64,000 nt of DNA from Dyadobacter sp. CY323. GTDB lineage: Bacteria > Bacteroidota > Bacteroidia > Cytophagales > Spirosomataceae. The stretch lies in contig NZ_JAJUXH010000028.1 in NCBI RefSeq assembly GCF_021390245.1, positions 1-64,000 of the forward strand, in the 5' to 3' direction. The notes beneath the pieces were generated by a model, which was not told where the DNA came from, ran no database searches, and saw nothing but the letters and a program-made list of their open reading frames with translations. The first letter of the stretch is position 1; each line of letters opens with the position of its first letter. This document shows, piece after piece, positions 25,664 to 34,634 of this stretch. A program made the position numbers and the translations under genes.

Positions 25664-27349
25664 TCACGCCAATTTACTTTTCCGATACCCGTAGCTGAAA
25701 TAAATCACCAGCCCGATCGCCAGCCAGATCGCGAAAATCAGCCAGTTGGAAGACCCGAGTTCCGTCATCAGATAAAGATTCGTCAGAATCCCGGCAACCG
25801 GTAAAATCGAAAAGTTATTCTGAAAGCTTAATATCGAAAGCGTAACCCAGACAATCCAAAAAACAATGGTCAGCAGCTTATGCTCAATGGTTTCAGCGAA
25901 AGTCAGCGCCGCCCATTCCGCAATTACTTCCTGTCCGTAGATTGCCAATCCGGCAATTGCAAGAATGAGCGAAATGCCCACCAGGTACTTGCCATTTAAA
26001 TAAGGCACCCTGAACTTAGACTGCGCAGAAATTCCGGTATGATCGAGGTAAAGTACACCTGCACAGACCAGTATGAATGCAAAAAATGTTCCCACGCTGG
26101 TCAGGTCGACGAAAAAGTCCATTTTAAAAAATAAGGCGGGAATCCCCACTACAAATCCGGTAACGATCGTGGCGAAAGAAGGTGTCTGATATTTTGGGTG
26201 GATTTTCGAAAAGCGTTTCCATAGTAGTCCGTCCCGGCTCATAGTCATCCAGATCCGCGGCTGGCCGAGCTGATAAACCAGCAATGCACTGGTAATGGCG
26301 ATCACCGAGCTCACCGATATAATCCCCGCCATGAAATCGAGGCCATTTTTTTCAAAAACAAATGCGAGCGGATCACTCACTTTCAACTCCGAATAATTCA
26401 CCATTCCGGTGAGTACCAACGTAATGAGTACATATAATACGGTACAGATCACGAGGCAATAGATCATCGCTTTGGGCATATCCCGCTGCGGGTTTTTACA
26501 TTCCTCCGCGGTTGTCGAAATGGAATCAAAACCAATGAACGCGAAGAAAACAGAAGCAACTCCGCCCATCACACCTTTTATTCCATTCGGAGCAAATGGC
26601 GACCAATTTTCCGGTTTTACATAAAATGCGCCGGCAAAGATCACCAGCAAAACAACACCTATTTTAAGCACAACCATGATGTTACTGGCCGTTCTGGACT
26701 CTCGTATACCAATATAAACCAATGCCGTAATGAGCAATGTAACCAGTCCCGCGGGCAGGTTCAGCATAATGTGAAAGTCGCCGATGGTAGGTGCCGATTC
26801 GTAAGCTGCTGCTGCAAATTTTTCGTAGATACTCATTTCAGATGCTGCCGCACTATGCAGTTTCGCAAATGCCTCCGACGCCGTTTCCTGATTAACAGTA
26901 AGCCAGCCAGGCAATACGATCCCGAAACCTTTCAGCATTCCGGTGAAATATTCTGACCATGAAATCGCCACCACCATATTGGACACTGCATATTCGAGGA
27001 TCAGCGACCAGCCGATGATCCACGCGAACAACTCACCGAATGCAACGTAAGCATACGTGTAAGCACTACCGGACACCGGAACAGTGCTCGCAAATTGTGC
27101 GTAGGACAAGGCCGTAAAAACACATGCGATAGCAGTAAAGATGAAAAGAAGCGAAACTGCTGGTCCGCCATTATAGCTCGCGACCCCGATTGTACTGAAA
27201 ATCCCTGCTCCGACAATAGCTGCAATACCCAAAGAAACCAGGTCCCTCACACCCAGTATTTTGGCCAATCCACTACCCTCAGCGGAGTTTGCATCTTTAA
27301 GAATCTGATCAACTGTTTTTTTCCGGAAGAGAGAGGAATTTTGTTTCAT
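25664..27349 (-). CDS. Amino acid permease (APC superfamily, CAT-like)
   Basis: A 561-aa transporter with about 13-14 predicted TM segments. The N-terminal region has the APC signature LGVRDLVSLGIAAIVGAGIFSTIG near residues 31-54, followed by GGPAVSLLFIFTAIACVFTALSYA and SGSAYTYAYVAFGELFAWIIGW. Later, FFAFIGFDSISTTAEECKNPQRDMPKAMI is typical of cationic amino acid transporters of the CAT group. Substrate is likely an amino acid but cannot be fixed from sequence. It converges with the small lipoprotein gene. Confidence 0.93.
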   Translation of the reverse strand: MKQNSSLFRKKTVDQILKDANSAEGSGLAKILGVRDLVSLGIAAIVGAGIFSTIGVASYNGGPAVSLLFIFTAIACVFTALSYAQFASTVPVSGSAYTYAYVAFGELFAWIIGWSLILEYAVSNMVVAISWSEYFTGMLKGFGIVLPGWLTVNQETASEAFAKLHSAAASEMSIYEKFAAAAYESAPTIGDFHIMLNLPAGLVTLLITALVYIGIRESRTASNIMVVLKIGVVLLVIFAGAFYVKPENWSPFAPNGIKGVMGGVASVFFAFIGFDSISTTAEECKNPQRDMPKAMIYCLVICTVLYVLITLVLTGMVNYSELKVSDPLAFVFEKNGLDFMAGIISVSSVIAITSALLVYQLGQPRIWMTMSRDGLLWKRFSKIHPKYQTPSFATIVTGFVVGIPALFFKMDFFVDLTSVGTFFAFILVCAGVLYLDHTGISAQSKFRVPYLNGKYLVGISLILAIAGLAIYGQEVIAEWAALTFAETIEHKLLTIVFWIVWVTLSILSFQNNFSILPVAGILTNLYLMTELGSSNWLIFAIWLAIGLVIYFSYGYRKSKLA

Positions 27350-27545
27350 GAAGGGGTGGTTTTCCGTAGCGCGTTTTGATTAAGACATGGCTAAAATAGT
27401 GATATTCTCAACTTATCTCCCAATGCATTAAAAATTTGTTCTGTTAATCCCAAAATTTCAATATAAAATTCTTGTTTTCGAAATCAAACCTGCCAACATT
27501 GCAATACTGACCTGATTTACCAAATTTTTACTCTCACCTCATGCC

Positions 27546-28328
27546 ATGAAACTGACCCTGACATGCCTGTTAGCCACCCTACTGACTTTCGGAATACAGG
27601 CACAAAATATCAAAGCGTACACCACAGCCCAAGCCCATTCTCATAATGACTATGTACGCAAACGACCTTTTTACGATGCCTATGAACAACAATTCGGCTC
27701 CATTGAAGCCGATGTGCATTTGGTAAACGACACCCTGTACGTGGCGCATGATTCAAAAGAGATCAACCCCAATAAAACGCTTGCGGCCCTTTACTTAACA
27801 CCCATCCAGGAACAGGCCGACAAAAACGGAGGAAACATATACCCTCAAAAAAATGTCCACCTGCAATTGCTGATCGACCTGAAAACGTCCGGACCCGAAA
27901 CGCTGGCCGCATTGGTCAAAGAACTCGAACCCTATAAAAAAGTACTTGCTCCATCCGGGCTGGTTACCGTCGTTGTGAGCGGAAATGTTCCCGATCCGGC
28001 AACGTTTGAAAACTATCCGGACTACATCTTTTTCGACGGTCGCCCTGAAAACACTTATACTCCGGCCCAGCTGGCACATATCGGACTGATCAGCCAGGCA
28101 TTTCAGAAATATTCAAGATGGAACGGTGAGGGGCCGCTCCTTGAAAAAGAAAAAAAGAACATCCAAAAAATGATCACGCAAACGCATGATCTGGGAAAAA
28201 AGGTGCGGATCTGGGCGACGCCCGACAATATTAATTCGTGGAAAACAATGATGTCTCTCGGAGTAGACTATTTGAACACAGATAAAGTATTAGAAATGGG
28301 CGACTATTTACGCACCGCTCCGAGGTAA
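27546..28328 (+). CDS. Secreted phosphodiesterase-like (GDPD/PI-PLC-fold) protein
   Basis: A 260-aa exported protein (signal peptide MKLTLTCLLATLLTFGIQAQ). It has the family start AHSHNDYVRKRPFYDAYEQQF, the metal/acid motif SIEADVHLVNDTLYVAHD around residues 50-68, LLIDLKT, and the C-terminal VRIWATPDNINSWKTMMSLGVDYLNTD. This places it with TIM-barrel glycerophosphodiester phosphodiesterase/PI-PLC-like proteins, often labelled only hypothetical in Bacteroidota. Substrate unknown. The next gene, an ethanolamine-permease homologue, begins 19 bp later, so the pair is probably one transcript. Confidence 0.8.
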   Translation: MKLTLTCLLATLLTFGIQAQNIKAYTTAQAHSHNDYVRKRPFYDAYEQQFGSIEADVHLVNDTLYVAHDSKEINPNKTLAALYLTPIQEQADKNGGNIYPQKNVHLQLLIDLKTSGPETLAALVKELEPYKKVLAPSGLVTVVVSGNVPDPATFENYPDYIFFDGRPENTYTPAQLAHIGLISQAFQKYSRWNGEGPLLEKEKKNIQKMITQTHDLGKKVRIWATPDNINSWKTMMSLGVDYLNTDKVLEMGDYLRTAPR

Positions 28329-28347
28329 CAAAACTAACCACCCCCTC

Positions 28348-29649
28348 ATGCCTGTTGATCAAACCACGTCCCTCAAAAAAGTTCTAAAACCAATCCATCT
28401 TTGGGCAATTGCCGTCGGGCTCGTGATCTCGGGCGAGTACTTTGGCTGGAACTATGGCTGGGGTGTCTCTGGGACCGTCGGGTTTCTGATCGCCACACTT
28501 GTCGTGACGGTCATGTATGTAACCTTTATTTTTAGTTTTACCGAACTTACTACCTCCATTCCGCAGGCGGGAGGCCCATTTTCATACGCTCACCGGGCAT
28601 TTGGCTGGTGGGGCGGGCTCATTGCCGGGTATGCAACCCTGGTTGAGTTTCTGGTAACTCCGCCGGCCATCGCATTTGCACTCGGCAGCTACTCGCACTT
28701 TCTCTATCCGTCACTGGATGTGCTGCATGTAGCGTTTGCTTGTTACGCGATCTTTATAGTGATCAATTTATTGGGAATCAAAGAGTCTGCGACGTTTTCG
28801 CTGGTCGTGACTTTGCTGGCGGTGATCGAGCTATTGATTTATATCGGCATTGTCGCGCCGCATTTCAGCTATCAGACTTTCGTTACAGATCCGATGCCGT
28901 TTGGCTGGCCAGGCGTTTTTGCCGCATTACCATTCGCGATCTGGTTTTACCTTGCTATTGAAGGTGTTGCGATGGTCGCGGAAGAAGTGGAAGATCCAAA
29001 ACGCACCATTTCGAGAGGTTACATTTATGGGATATTAACATTGGTCATTTTAGCCCTGGCTGTGATGATCTTCACCGGCGGCATTGCGAACTGGAAACTT
29101 TTAAGTGAAATTGATTATCCTCTCCCCGCCGCATTGGGCATTGTGCTGGGTCGCGACAGCAGCCTCACCCAGCTTTTTGCAAGTCTGGGCCTTTTCGGGC
29201 TGATCGCCTCGTTCCATGGGACCGTTATCGGCTATTCCCGTCAGATCTTCGCCCTGGCAAGGAGTGGTTACCTGCCTTCTTTTCTGGGAGAAGTAAATGC
29301 AAAATTTCAGACGCCACATTGGGCATTGCTGGCTGGCGGTGTGGCCGGATGTGCTGCATTAATGCTGGGGACGACGGATCAGGTGATCATTCTGGCGGCT
29401 TTGGGCGCAGTTGTGATGTACATGATCAGCATGGTTTCCTTGTTTGTTTTGAGAAAAAAAGAACCGGCCCTCGAACGTCCCTTCTCAGTTCCACTTTACC
29501 CGTTCTTCCCCGCAGTTGCTCTGATATTAGCAAGCATTTGTCTGATCGCCATCATTTATTACAACTTCGTAATGAGCCTCTGGTTCTTTGGCGGGCTGAT
29601 TGTCGTTACAATTTTCATTGTTCTCACCGGTCGGCATAAAGTTTTATGA
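28348..29649 (+). CDS. Ethanolamine permease-like APC transporter
   Basis: A 433-aa APC-superfamily permease with 12 TM segments. The N-terminus LKPIHLWAIAVGLVISGEYFGWNYGW, then PQAGGPFSYAHRAFG and IEGVAMVAEEVEDPKRTISRGYI, is characteristic of the ethanolamine permease group. No ethanolamine ammonia-lyase (eutBC) is in the window. It follows a secreted phosphodiesterase-like gene by 19 bp. Uptake of ethanolamine or a related amine released from phospholipid head groups would make sense of the pair but is inferred. Confidence 0.85.
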   Translation: MPVDQTTSLKKVLKPIHLWAIAVGLVISGEYFGWNYGWGVSGTVGFLIATLVVTVMYVTFIFSFTELTTSIPQAGGPFSYAHRAFGWWGGLIAGYATLVEFLVTPPAIAFALGSYSHFLYPSLDVLHVAFACYAIFIVINLLGIKESATFSLVVTLLAVIELLIYIGIVAPHFSYQTFVTDPMPFGWPGVFAALPFAIWFYLAIEGVAMVAEEVEDPKRTISRGYIYGILTLVILALAVMIFTGGIANWKLLSEIDYPLPAALGIVLGRDSSLTQLFASLGLFGLIASFHGTVIGYSRQIFALARSGYLPSFLGEVNAKFQTPHWALLAGGVAGCAALMLGTTDQVIILAALGAVVMYMISMVSLFVLRKKEPALERPFSVPLYPFFPAVALILASICLIAIIYYNFVMSLWFFGGLIVVTIFIVLTGRHKVL

Positions 29650-29934
29650 AGTTGCCATCGTAGAAATTTTCCATGACTCAGTCTAAAAAGCGGATGCGGT
29701 CATTCGGGAATTGTAGTAGAACCTTTGTAAAATTTATAAGTACTTGTGTCAGAATGGTTTTTATATTTTTTTTGGATAACTTTCGTGTCACGAACGGTTA
29801 CTAAATTTTAAGACTTGCATGGTTTGTACATTGTAATTAATTCGTATATTATCCTGCATTAGTTACATCCGACTGGTTCTTTTCGCAAATCCTAACTCTA
29901 CAAAGTTCAGCTTCGGCTGGGTATTTTTCTAAGT

Positions 29935-30669
29935 ATGAATATATTAATAGTTGAGGACGATTTCATCATTGCAAAACATTTACAATTCCTGCTTAACGGA
30001 TTCGGCTATGAGGCCAACGATATCGCGACAGATTATGAGACGGCCATTGGACTTTTAAATACAAAAGTTTTCCACCTGGCTGTGCTCGACATCAATCTGA
30101 ATGGGTATCAGACTGGTATTGATCTCGCCGATCACATTCGCGAAAACCTGGGAATTCCTTTTCTATTTCTGTCTGCACACGATGACATCGCGGTGGTAAA
30201 TGCTGCGCTGCAATCCGCACCGCATGCCTTTTTGCAAAAACCTTTTCAGAAAATTACGGTCTATACCGCCGTAAAGCTGGCACTGAAGAATTATCGTCTG
30301 GCCGCATTGGCAGGAGAAACAGACATGCCGGAAAAAGAAGATACTACGGTAATTAAGGATGCTTTGTTCATTAAAGAGAAGCATATGTTTACCAAAATAC
30401 TTCTCGCCGATATTATGTACATCCGTAGTGATGACAACTATCTCGAACTACATACCGTCAAGAAAAAATATACGATCCGGGAAACGTTGAAAAATATGAT
30501 CCAGCAGCTACCGGTAAATTTCTTCTTTCGCGTTCATAAATCATTCATTATCAATTTGAATGCTATCACTGCAATCGATTATGTACATGTGATGATCAAT
30601 GATATCGAGATACCGATCACCAATGACAACCGGACCGAATTACTCAGCAGGATTAAAACTTTTTCCTGA
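29935..30669 (+). CDS. LytTR-family response regulator
   Basis: A 244-aa regulator. The receiver domain (1-120) has acidic Glu7/Asp8/Asp9, phospho-acceptor Asp52, Ser80 and Lys102. A linker leads to a LytTR DNA-binding domain at about 145-243 (DIMYIRSDDNYLELHT, FFRVHKSFIINLNAI). No kinase gene adjoins it, so it is an orphan. The 285 bp upstream holds no gene I can support and is A/T-rich; a promoter is expected there, but I see no convincing one. Confidence 0.93.
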   Translation: MNILIVEDDFIIAKHLQFLLNGFGYEANDIATDYETAIGLLNTKVFHLAVLDINLNGYQTGIDLADHIRENLGIPFLFLSAHDDIAVVNAALQSAPHAFLQKPFQKITVYTAVKLALKNYRLAALAGETDMPEKEDTTVIKDALFIKEKHMFTKILLADIMYIRSDDNYLELHTVKKKYTIRETLKNMIQQLPVNFFFRVHKSFIINLNAITAIDYVHVMINDIEIPITNDNRTELLSRIKTFS

Positions 30670-30810
30670 GTCCGAGCACTAACCCCAATATTTCGCAGGG
30701 TTCACCCCTGAAAGGTTGACTTTCGCCCCATTAATTTGCGGACCTTACCTTGTCGAACTAATTTCATGACACGTAATCCTCTTCTCTATTAAGATAACAG
30801 CCGCAGACAT

Positions 30811-30849
30811 TGCCTGGATTTCAATGAAAAATATTTTGAAGTCCAGGCA
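30811..30849. promoter_or_regulatory. Long A/T-loop hairpin
   Basis: A 14-bp inverted repeat (TGCCTGGATTTCAA / TTGAAGTCCAGGCA, one G-U pair) with an 11-nt A/T-rich loop lies 140 bp after the LytTR regulator stop. It may be a late terminator for that gene or part of a small RNA unit; no T-run follows directly. Confidence 0.5.
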
Positions 30850-30911
30850 TCCATTTTAATCTAAATTTCGTATCTGTTTTATATATTGAGATTTAAACAA
30901 AAAATATAATT

Positions 30912-30953
30912 ATGCGCACATTGCGTGCAAAACCTAAACTAAATCTAACATAA
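30912..30953 (+). other. Possible 13-codon micro-ORF in a stand-alone leader
   Basis: ATG followed by 12 codons and TAA encodes MRTLRAKPKLNLT. It lies between the hairpin at 30811-30849 and a terminator at 30983-31020, on the plus strand, with no plus-strand gene downstream. Nothing in it is recognisable. The 382-bp gap 30670-31051 otherwise contains no gene I can support. Confidence 0.25.
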
Positions 30954-30982
30954 GTTTGAATTAAATATCGTTGAGAATAATT

Positions 30983-31020
30983 AAACATCCCTGGGACACT
31001 ATTCCTGGGATGTTTTGTTT
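30983..31020 (+). terminator. Intrinsic terminator
   Basis: A 9-bp stem AAACATCCC / GGGATGTTT with a 15-nt loop is followed by TTGTTT. The better T-tract is on the plus strand, although it could also help end the convergent minus-strand namZ gene. Confidence 0.65.
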
Positions 31021-31051
31021 GATATTACTCTGAAAATCGAGATTAAAACGA

Positions 31052-32308
31052 TCAGGGATAAAGCAGGTATTTTTTTCTAAACTCTTTATAATGAGATAAT
31101 CCCGACTCCCAGCTTTTCCGGATTTCGTCTTCGGATATACCCGCGATAATCTGCTTTTTCAGGTTTTCCGTTCCCGCAAGCTTATCTATGCTGCCCATTT
31201 GTTTGCTTTGCGTCATATCGAAAAACCGCTCTTTTTCCGGATACGATTTGTACATATCCATCAGCCATTTCAAATTCAGCTTACCTGACTTTCGAATGTC
31301 CTTCATATCATATTTCCTCAGGTCCAGGCCGTAACATTCCGTGTCCATGTGCAGTGGTGTTTCACTCATTCCCTTTATGCTTTTAGGCGTAAACACGAAG
31401 TCATATTTTCCTTTCAGTTTCGGAGCTCCGAGCACTGTAAATGGCATATAAGTTCCCCGGCCCTGGCTCACGATCGTACCTTCAAACATACAGATATGCG
31501 GATAGAGCATGATCGATTGTTGCGTATTCAGATTGGGCGACGGCATAACCGGCAGGTTATATGGCATGTCATGCGTGTAATTTGCTACCTTGATGATTTT
31601 AAGCTTGCATTGCATTTTGTTGGGCAGCCAGCCTTCGCCGTTGATCATTTGTGCAAGTTCGGCAATGGTCAGCCCATGTGAAATGGGAATGGGATAAATT
31701 CCGATCCCGGAATGCAGGTGGTCTTCGAGTATCGGCCCGTCGATCAGAAATCCATTCGGATTGGGCCGGTCGAGGATCAGCATTTCCTTTCCGGTTTCAG
31801 CACAGGATTCCATGACGTGCCCCAGCGTGTTGATGTAGGTGTAAAAACGAGCACCCACATCCTGAATGTCAAACACGATCAGGTCCAGACCAGCCATTTG
31901 CTCCTTGGTCGGCCGTTTCAGCTTCCCGTAGAGCGAAATTGCCGGAATACCCGTTTTGGGATCTACACTATCACTCACCTTATCTCCATTACTGGCCGTC
32001 CCGCGAAATCCATGCTCCGGCCCAAAGATCGTCACGATATTCACCCCCAATGCGTGCAGGCTGTCGACAATGGGCGTGCTGCCGATAATGGAGGTCTGGT
32101 TCACCACGATACCCACTTTTTTACCTTTCAGATAGCTCAGATATTCCGAAGTCTGATCGGCACCGGTGATCAGCTTTTTGGCTGCTTCATCTTTTGACAA
32201 ATTGCTTATTGAATCGTTGGAAGTTAGCAGCGGGCTTTTCTGTGAAGAAGAATTGACGCAGTTGCTGAGCAGGCAAATGGCTGCGGTTATGAAAAAGAAT
32301 GCTTTCAT
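31052..32308 (-). CDS. namZ: Exo-beta-N-acetylmuramidase NamZ-like lipoprotein (DUF1343)
   Basis: A 418-aa DUF1343 protein, the family shown to include the exo-N-acetylmuramidase NamZ, which removes terminal MurNAc from peptidoglycan fragments. The signal peptide ends in a lipobox (LLSNC), so it is probably a lipoprotein. Family segments: GKKVGIVVNQTSIIG, IFGPEHGFRGTASNGDKV, LIVFDIQDVGARFYTYINT and LDRPNPNG. The catalytic glutamate is expected in the GPEHGF motif. No murQ/amgK recycling genes adjoin it. Confidence 0.9.
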   Translation of the reverse strand: MKAFFFITAAICLLSNCVNSSSQKSPLLTSNDSISNLSKDEAAKKLITGADQTSEYLSYLKGKKVGIVVNQTSIIGSTPIVDSLHALGVNIVTIFGPEHGFRGTASNGDKVSDSVDPKTGIPAISLYGKLKRPTKEQMAGLDLIVFDIQDVGARFYTYINTLGHVMESCAETGKEMLILDRPNPNGFLIDGPILEDHLHSGIGIYPIPISHGLTIAELAQMINGEGWLPNKMQCKLKIIKVANYTHDMPYNLPVMPSPNLNTQQSIMLYPHICMFEGTIVSQGRGTYMPFTVLGAPKLKGKYDFVFTPKSIKGMSETPLHMDTECYGLDLRKYDMKDIRKSGKLNLKWLMDMYKSYPEKERFFDMTQSKQMGSIDKLAGTENLKKQIIAGISEDEIRKSWESGLSHYKEFRKKYLLYP

Positions 32309-32350
32309 TGGTCAGGATTTTGTTGGGCTAAAATAGATGATTTCTAGCCA

Positions 32351-33403
32351 CTAGAACAAATTCATTTGCCCACCACGCATAAATTGCGTCGTACTCAATG
32401 GCCGTATTTCCCGGTCTTTGAAATACTTCCGGCAGGCCAGGTCATGCAGCTGCCTGATATGCTCTGCAAAATTACCTTCCCCCACCATCCTGACTCCAAA
32501 TCTCGAATCATTAACCTGTCCGCCGTGACATTCCTTGATCTGGTTTAAAACTTTCGAAGCTTTGTCGGGAAAATGATGGTTCACCCATTCATCGAACAAG
32601 GTCGCAATCGCCCCATTCAACCTGACGATGGTATACCCGGCCCAAACAGCACCATTTTCCGCAGCTGCTTGTATAATTGCCGGGATTTCGTGGTCATTTA
32701 GGCCGGGGATAATAGGTGCAGTCATGACACCCATCGGTACGCCGGCCTCATGAAGGGTTTTAACAACTTGCAACCTGCGCTTGCCTGTTACCGTCCGTGG
32801 TTCGAGTGCATGCCGCAGGTCTTCATTTAAAGAGGTAATGGAAACGGCGCCGTGCACAAGATTCAGCTTGGCCAGTTTTTCGAGGAGGTCCACATCACGT
32901 AACACCAATGCATTTTTTGTCAGCACACTTACCGGATTACGATAACGCAAACAAATCTCAAGAAGCTGCCGTGTTAACCGGTATTTCTTTTCGCCCGGTT
33001 GGTAGCAATCGGTGTTTCCGGAAAAATGAATGGTGGTAGGTTCCCACTTTTTAGAGTTAAAAAGCTTTTCCAGCAATTGGGGGGCATTTTTACGGACAAT
33101 GATTTTAGTTTCAAAATCCAGCCCAGCGGAATATCCCCAGTACTCATGCGAATTGCGGGCGTAACAGTAAATGCAGCCATGCTCGCAGCCGCGGTACGGA
33201 TTAATTGAATGGAAATTTGGCATATCCGGACTGTCGGAAACGCTCAGAAGCGTTTTGGAAGTCTCCTCAATAAACTGGGTTTTAGGATTCATTTCTGGCT
33301 CTTCCCATTGCTGCCAGTCTTCCGAAGTATACTCTAGTTCATGCTTGAAAAATTTGTTGTGGGGGTTGATCGCCGCACCGCGCCCCCGTGCCCTGTTGTC
33401 CAT
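32351..33403 (-). CDS. PA0069-family radical SAM protein
   Basis: A 350-aa radical SAM enzyme. The 4Fe-4S cluster motif is Cys73-x3-Cys77-x2-Cys80 in YRGCEHGCIYCYAR. It starts with the typical RGRGAAINPHNKF and ends with FMRGGQMNLF, both diagnostic of the PA0069 group related in architecture to spore-photoproduct-lyase-like proteins. The reaction is unknown. The gene is downstream of an M42 peptidase on the same strand, separated by the second dispersed palindromic element. Stop of namZ-side gap is 43 bp. Confidence 0.93.
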   Translation of the reverse strand: MDNRARGRGAAINPHNKFFKHELEYTSEDWQQWEEPEMNPKTQFIEETSKTLLSVSDSPDMPNFHSINPYRGCEHGCIYCYARNSHEYWGYSAGLDFETKIIVRKNAPQLLEKLFNSKKWEPTTIHFSGNTDCYQPGEKKYRLTRQLLEICLRYRNPVSVLTKNALVLRDVDLLEKLAKLNLVHGAVSITSLNEDLRHALEPRTVTGKRRLQVVKTLHEAGVPMGVMTAPIIPGLNDHEIPAIIQAAAENGAVWAGYTIVRLNGAIATLFDEWVNHHFPDKASKVLNQIKECHGGQVNDSRFGVRMVGEGNFAEHIRQLHDLACRKYFKDREIRPLSTTQFMRGGQMNLF

Positions 33404-33440
33404 TTGTTGATGATTTTCATTGTTTGATGAAGTGTTTAAA

Positions 33441-33485
33441 TACTTGGCAAGTCTTGAAGACGGGGTCGCCTAGACGTGCCAAGTA
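33441..33485. repeat. Dispersed double-palindrome element, copy 2
   Basis: Arms TACTTGGCAAGTCT / AGACGTGCCAAGTA (one mismatch) flank a 17-nt loop that differs from copy 1 (25598-25644) at two positions and keeps AAGACGGGGTCGCC. Same orientation on the plus strand as copy 1. It lies 14 bp beyond the stop codon of the M42 peptidase. Confidence 0.83.
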
Positions 33486-33499
33486 TAATCGGTATTATT

Positions 33500-34570
33500 T
33501 TATTTAATATACCTGAAATCCTCGTCTCCTTTTAAAGAAAGAAGCACATCGTACATCAGCTGAATTACATTTTTAACATCCTCTTTATGAACCATTTCTA
33601 CCGTAGTGTGCATATATTTTAATGGTAATGAGATCAATGCGGATGCAATGCCTTCTGTTGAGTAGGCAAACGAATCGGTATCCGTTCCGGTGGAGCGGCT
33701 CACTGCCTGGCGCTGGAATGGGATTTTTTTCTCTTCCGCTACCCTGATCAGCATTTCACGCACATTGTTCTGCACCGCCGGCCCGTAACAGATCACGGGT
33801 CCATTTCCGCTTTTCAGGTCACCTTGCTCCTTTTTATTGTACATCGGAGACTGCGTATCGTGGGTAACATCGGTAACAATCGCCAGGTCCGGTTTCAACC
33901 TGCGGGAGATCATCTCCGCGCCACGCAGACCAATTTCTTCCTGAACCGCATTTACCAGGTAAAGCGTAAAAGGCAATCTCACATTGTTTTCATGAAGCAT
34001 CCGGGCAACCTCAGCAATCATGAATCCTCCCATCCGGTTATCCAATGCGCGTCCGAGGTAATATTTCTCATTCAATTCATCGAGTCCATCGGCGAAGGTT
34101 ACAACCGTTCCTACGTGGATTCCCATTTCAAAAACCTCTTCTTTTTTTGCTGCCCCTACATCGATAAACAGTTCATGGACTTTCGGTACCACATCTTTTG
34201 CAACATCCCTCACGTGGATCGCGGGCCAGCCGAATACACCTTTCACAACACCTTTTGCCGTGTGCAGGTTAACCCGCATCGACGGTGCTATTGCGGCATC
34301 CGATCCCCCATTACGGCGGACGTGGATATACCCGTCATCGGAAATGTAATTGACGAACCAGGAAATCTCATCCGAATGCGCTTCGATCACCACTTTGTAA
34401 TCTTGACCCGGACCGATCACACCCACCGCAGTTCCGTACGTATCAACGATCTGCTCTTCAATATAGGGTTTCACATAGTCCAGCCATATCTGCTGACCAC
34501 TCGCTTCGAAACCTGTCGGCGACGCATTATTCAAATACTTATAAAGAAATTCTCTGCTCTGATCTGACAT
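33500..34570 (-). CDS. M42-family metallopeptidase
   Basis: A 356-aa co-catalytic zinc aminopeptidase/endoglucanase-like (FrvX-type) protein. Metal and catalytic residues are in place: His65-x-Asp67 in EAHSDE, Asp177 in ALDNRMGG, Glu211/Glu212 in VQEEIGLRG, Asp234 in IVTDV and His321 near the C-terminus in YMHTT. Probably cytoplasmic and oligomeric, trimming peptides. It is 64 bp downstream of a mini HExxH membrane protein gene on the same strand. Confidence 0.94.
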   Translation of the reverse strand: MSDQSREFLYKYLNNASPTGFEASGQQIWLDYVKPYIEEQIVDTYGTAVGVIGPGQDYKVVIEAHSDEISWFVNYISDDGYIHVRRNGGSDAAIAPSMRVNLHTAKGVVKGVFGWPAIHVRDVAKDVVPKVHELFIDVGAAKKEEVFEMGIHVGTVVTFADGLDELNEKYYLGRALDNRMGGFMIAEVARMLHENNVRLPFTLYLVNAVQEEIGLRGAEMISRRLKPDLAIVTDVTHDTQSPMYNKKEQGDLKSGNGPVICYGPAVQNNVREMLIRVAEEKKIPFQRQAVSRSTGTDTDSFAYSTEGIASALISLPLKYMHTTVEMVHKEDVKNVIQLMYDVLLSLKGDEDFRYIK

Positions 34571-34634
34571 ACTCGTTGTTTAATTTTCGCAATAAAACTG
34601 ATTTTGAAAGTCGCTGATTTCCAGCAATGTATTT

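Noticed and set aside
29650..29934. Weak sigma54-like sequence upstream of the LytTR regulator
   Set aside because: Only TGG and TTG positions match; no activator site nearby.
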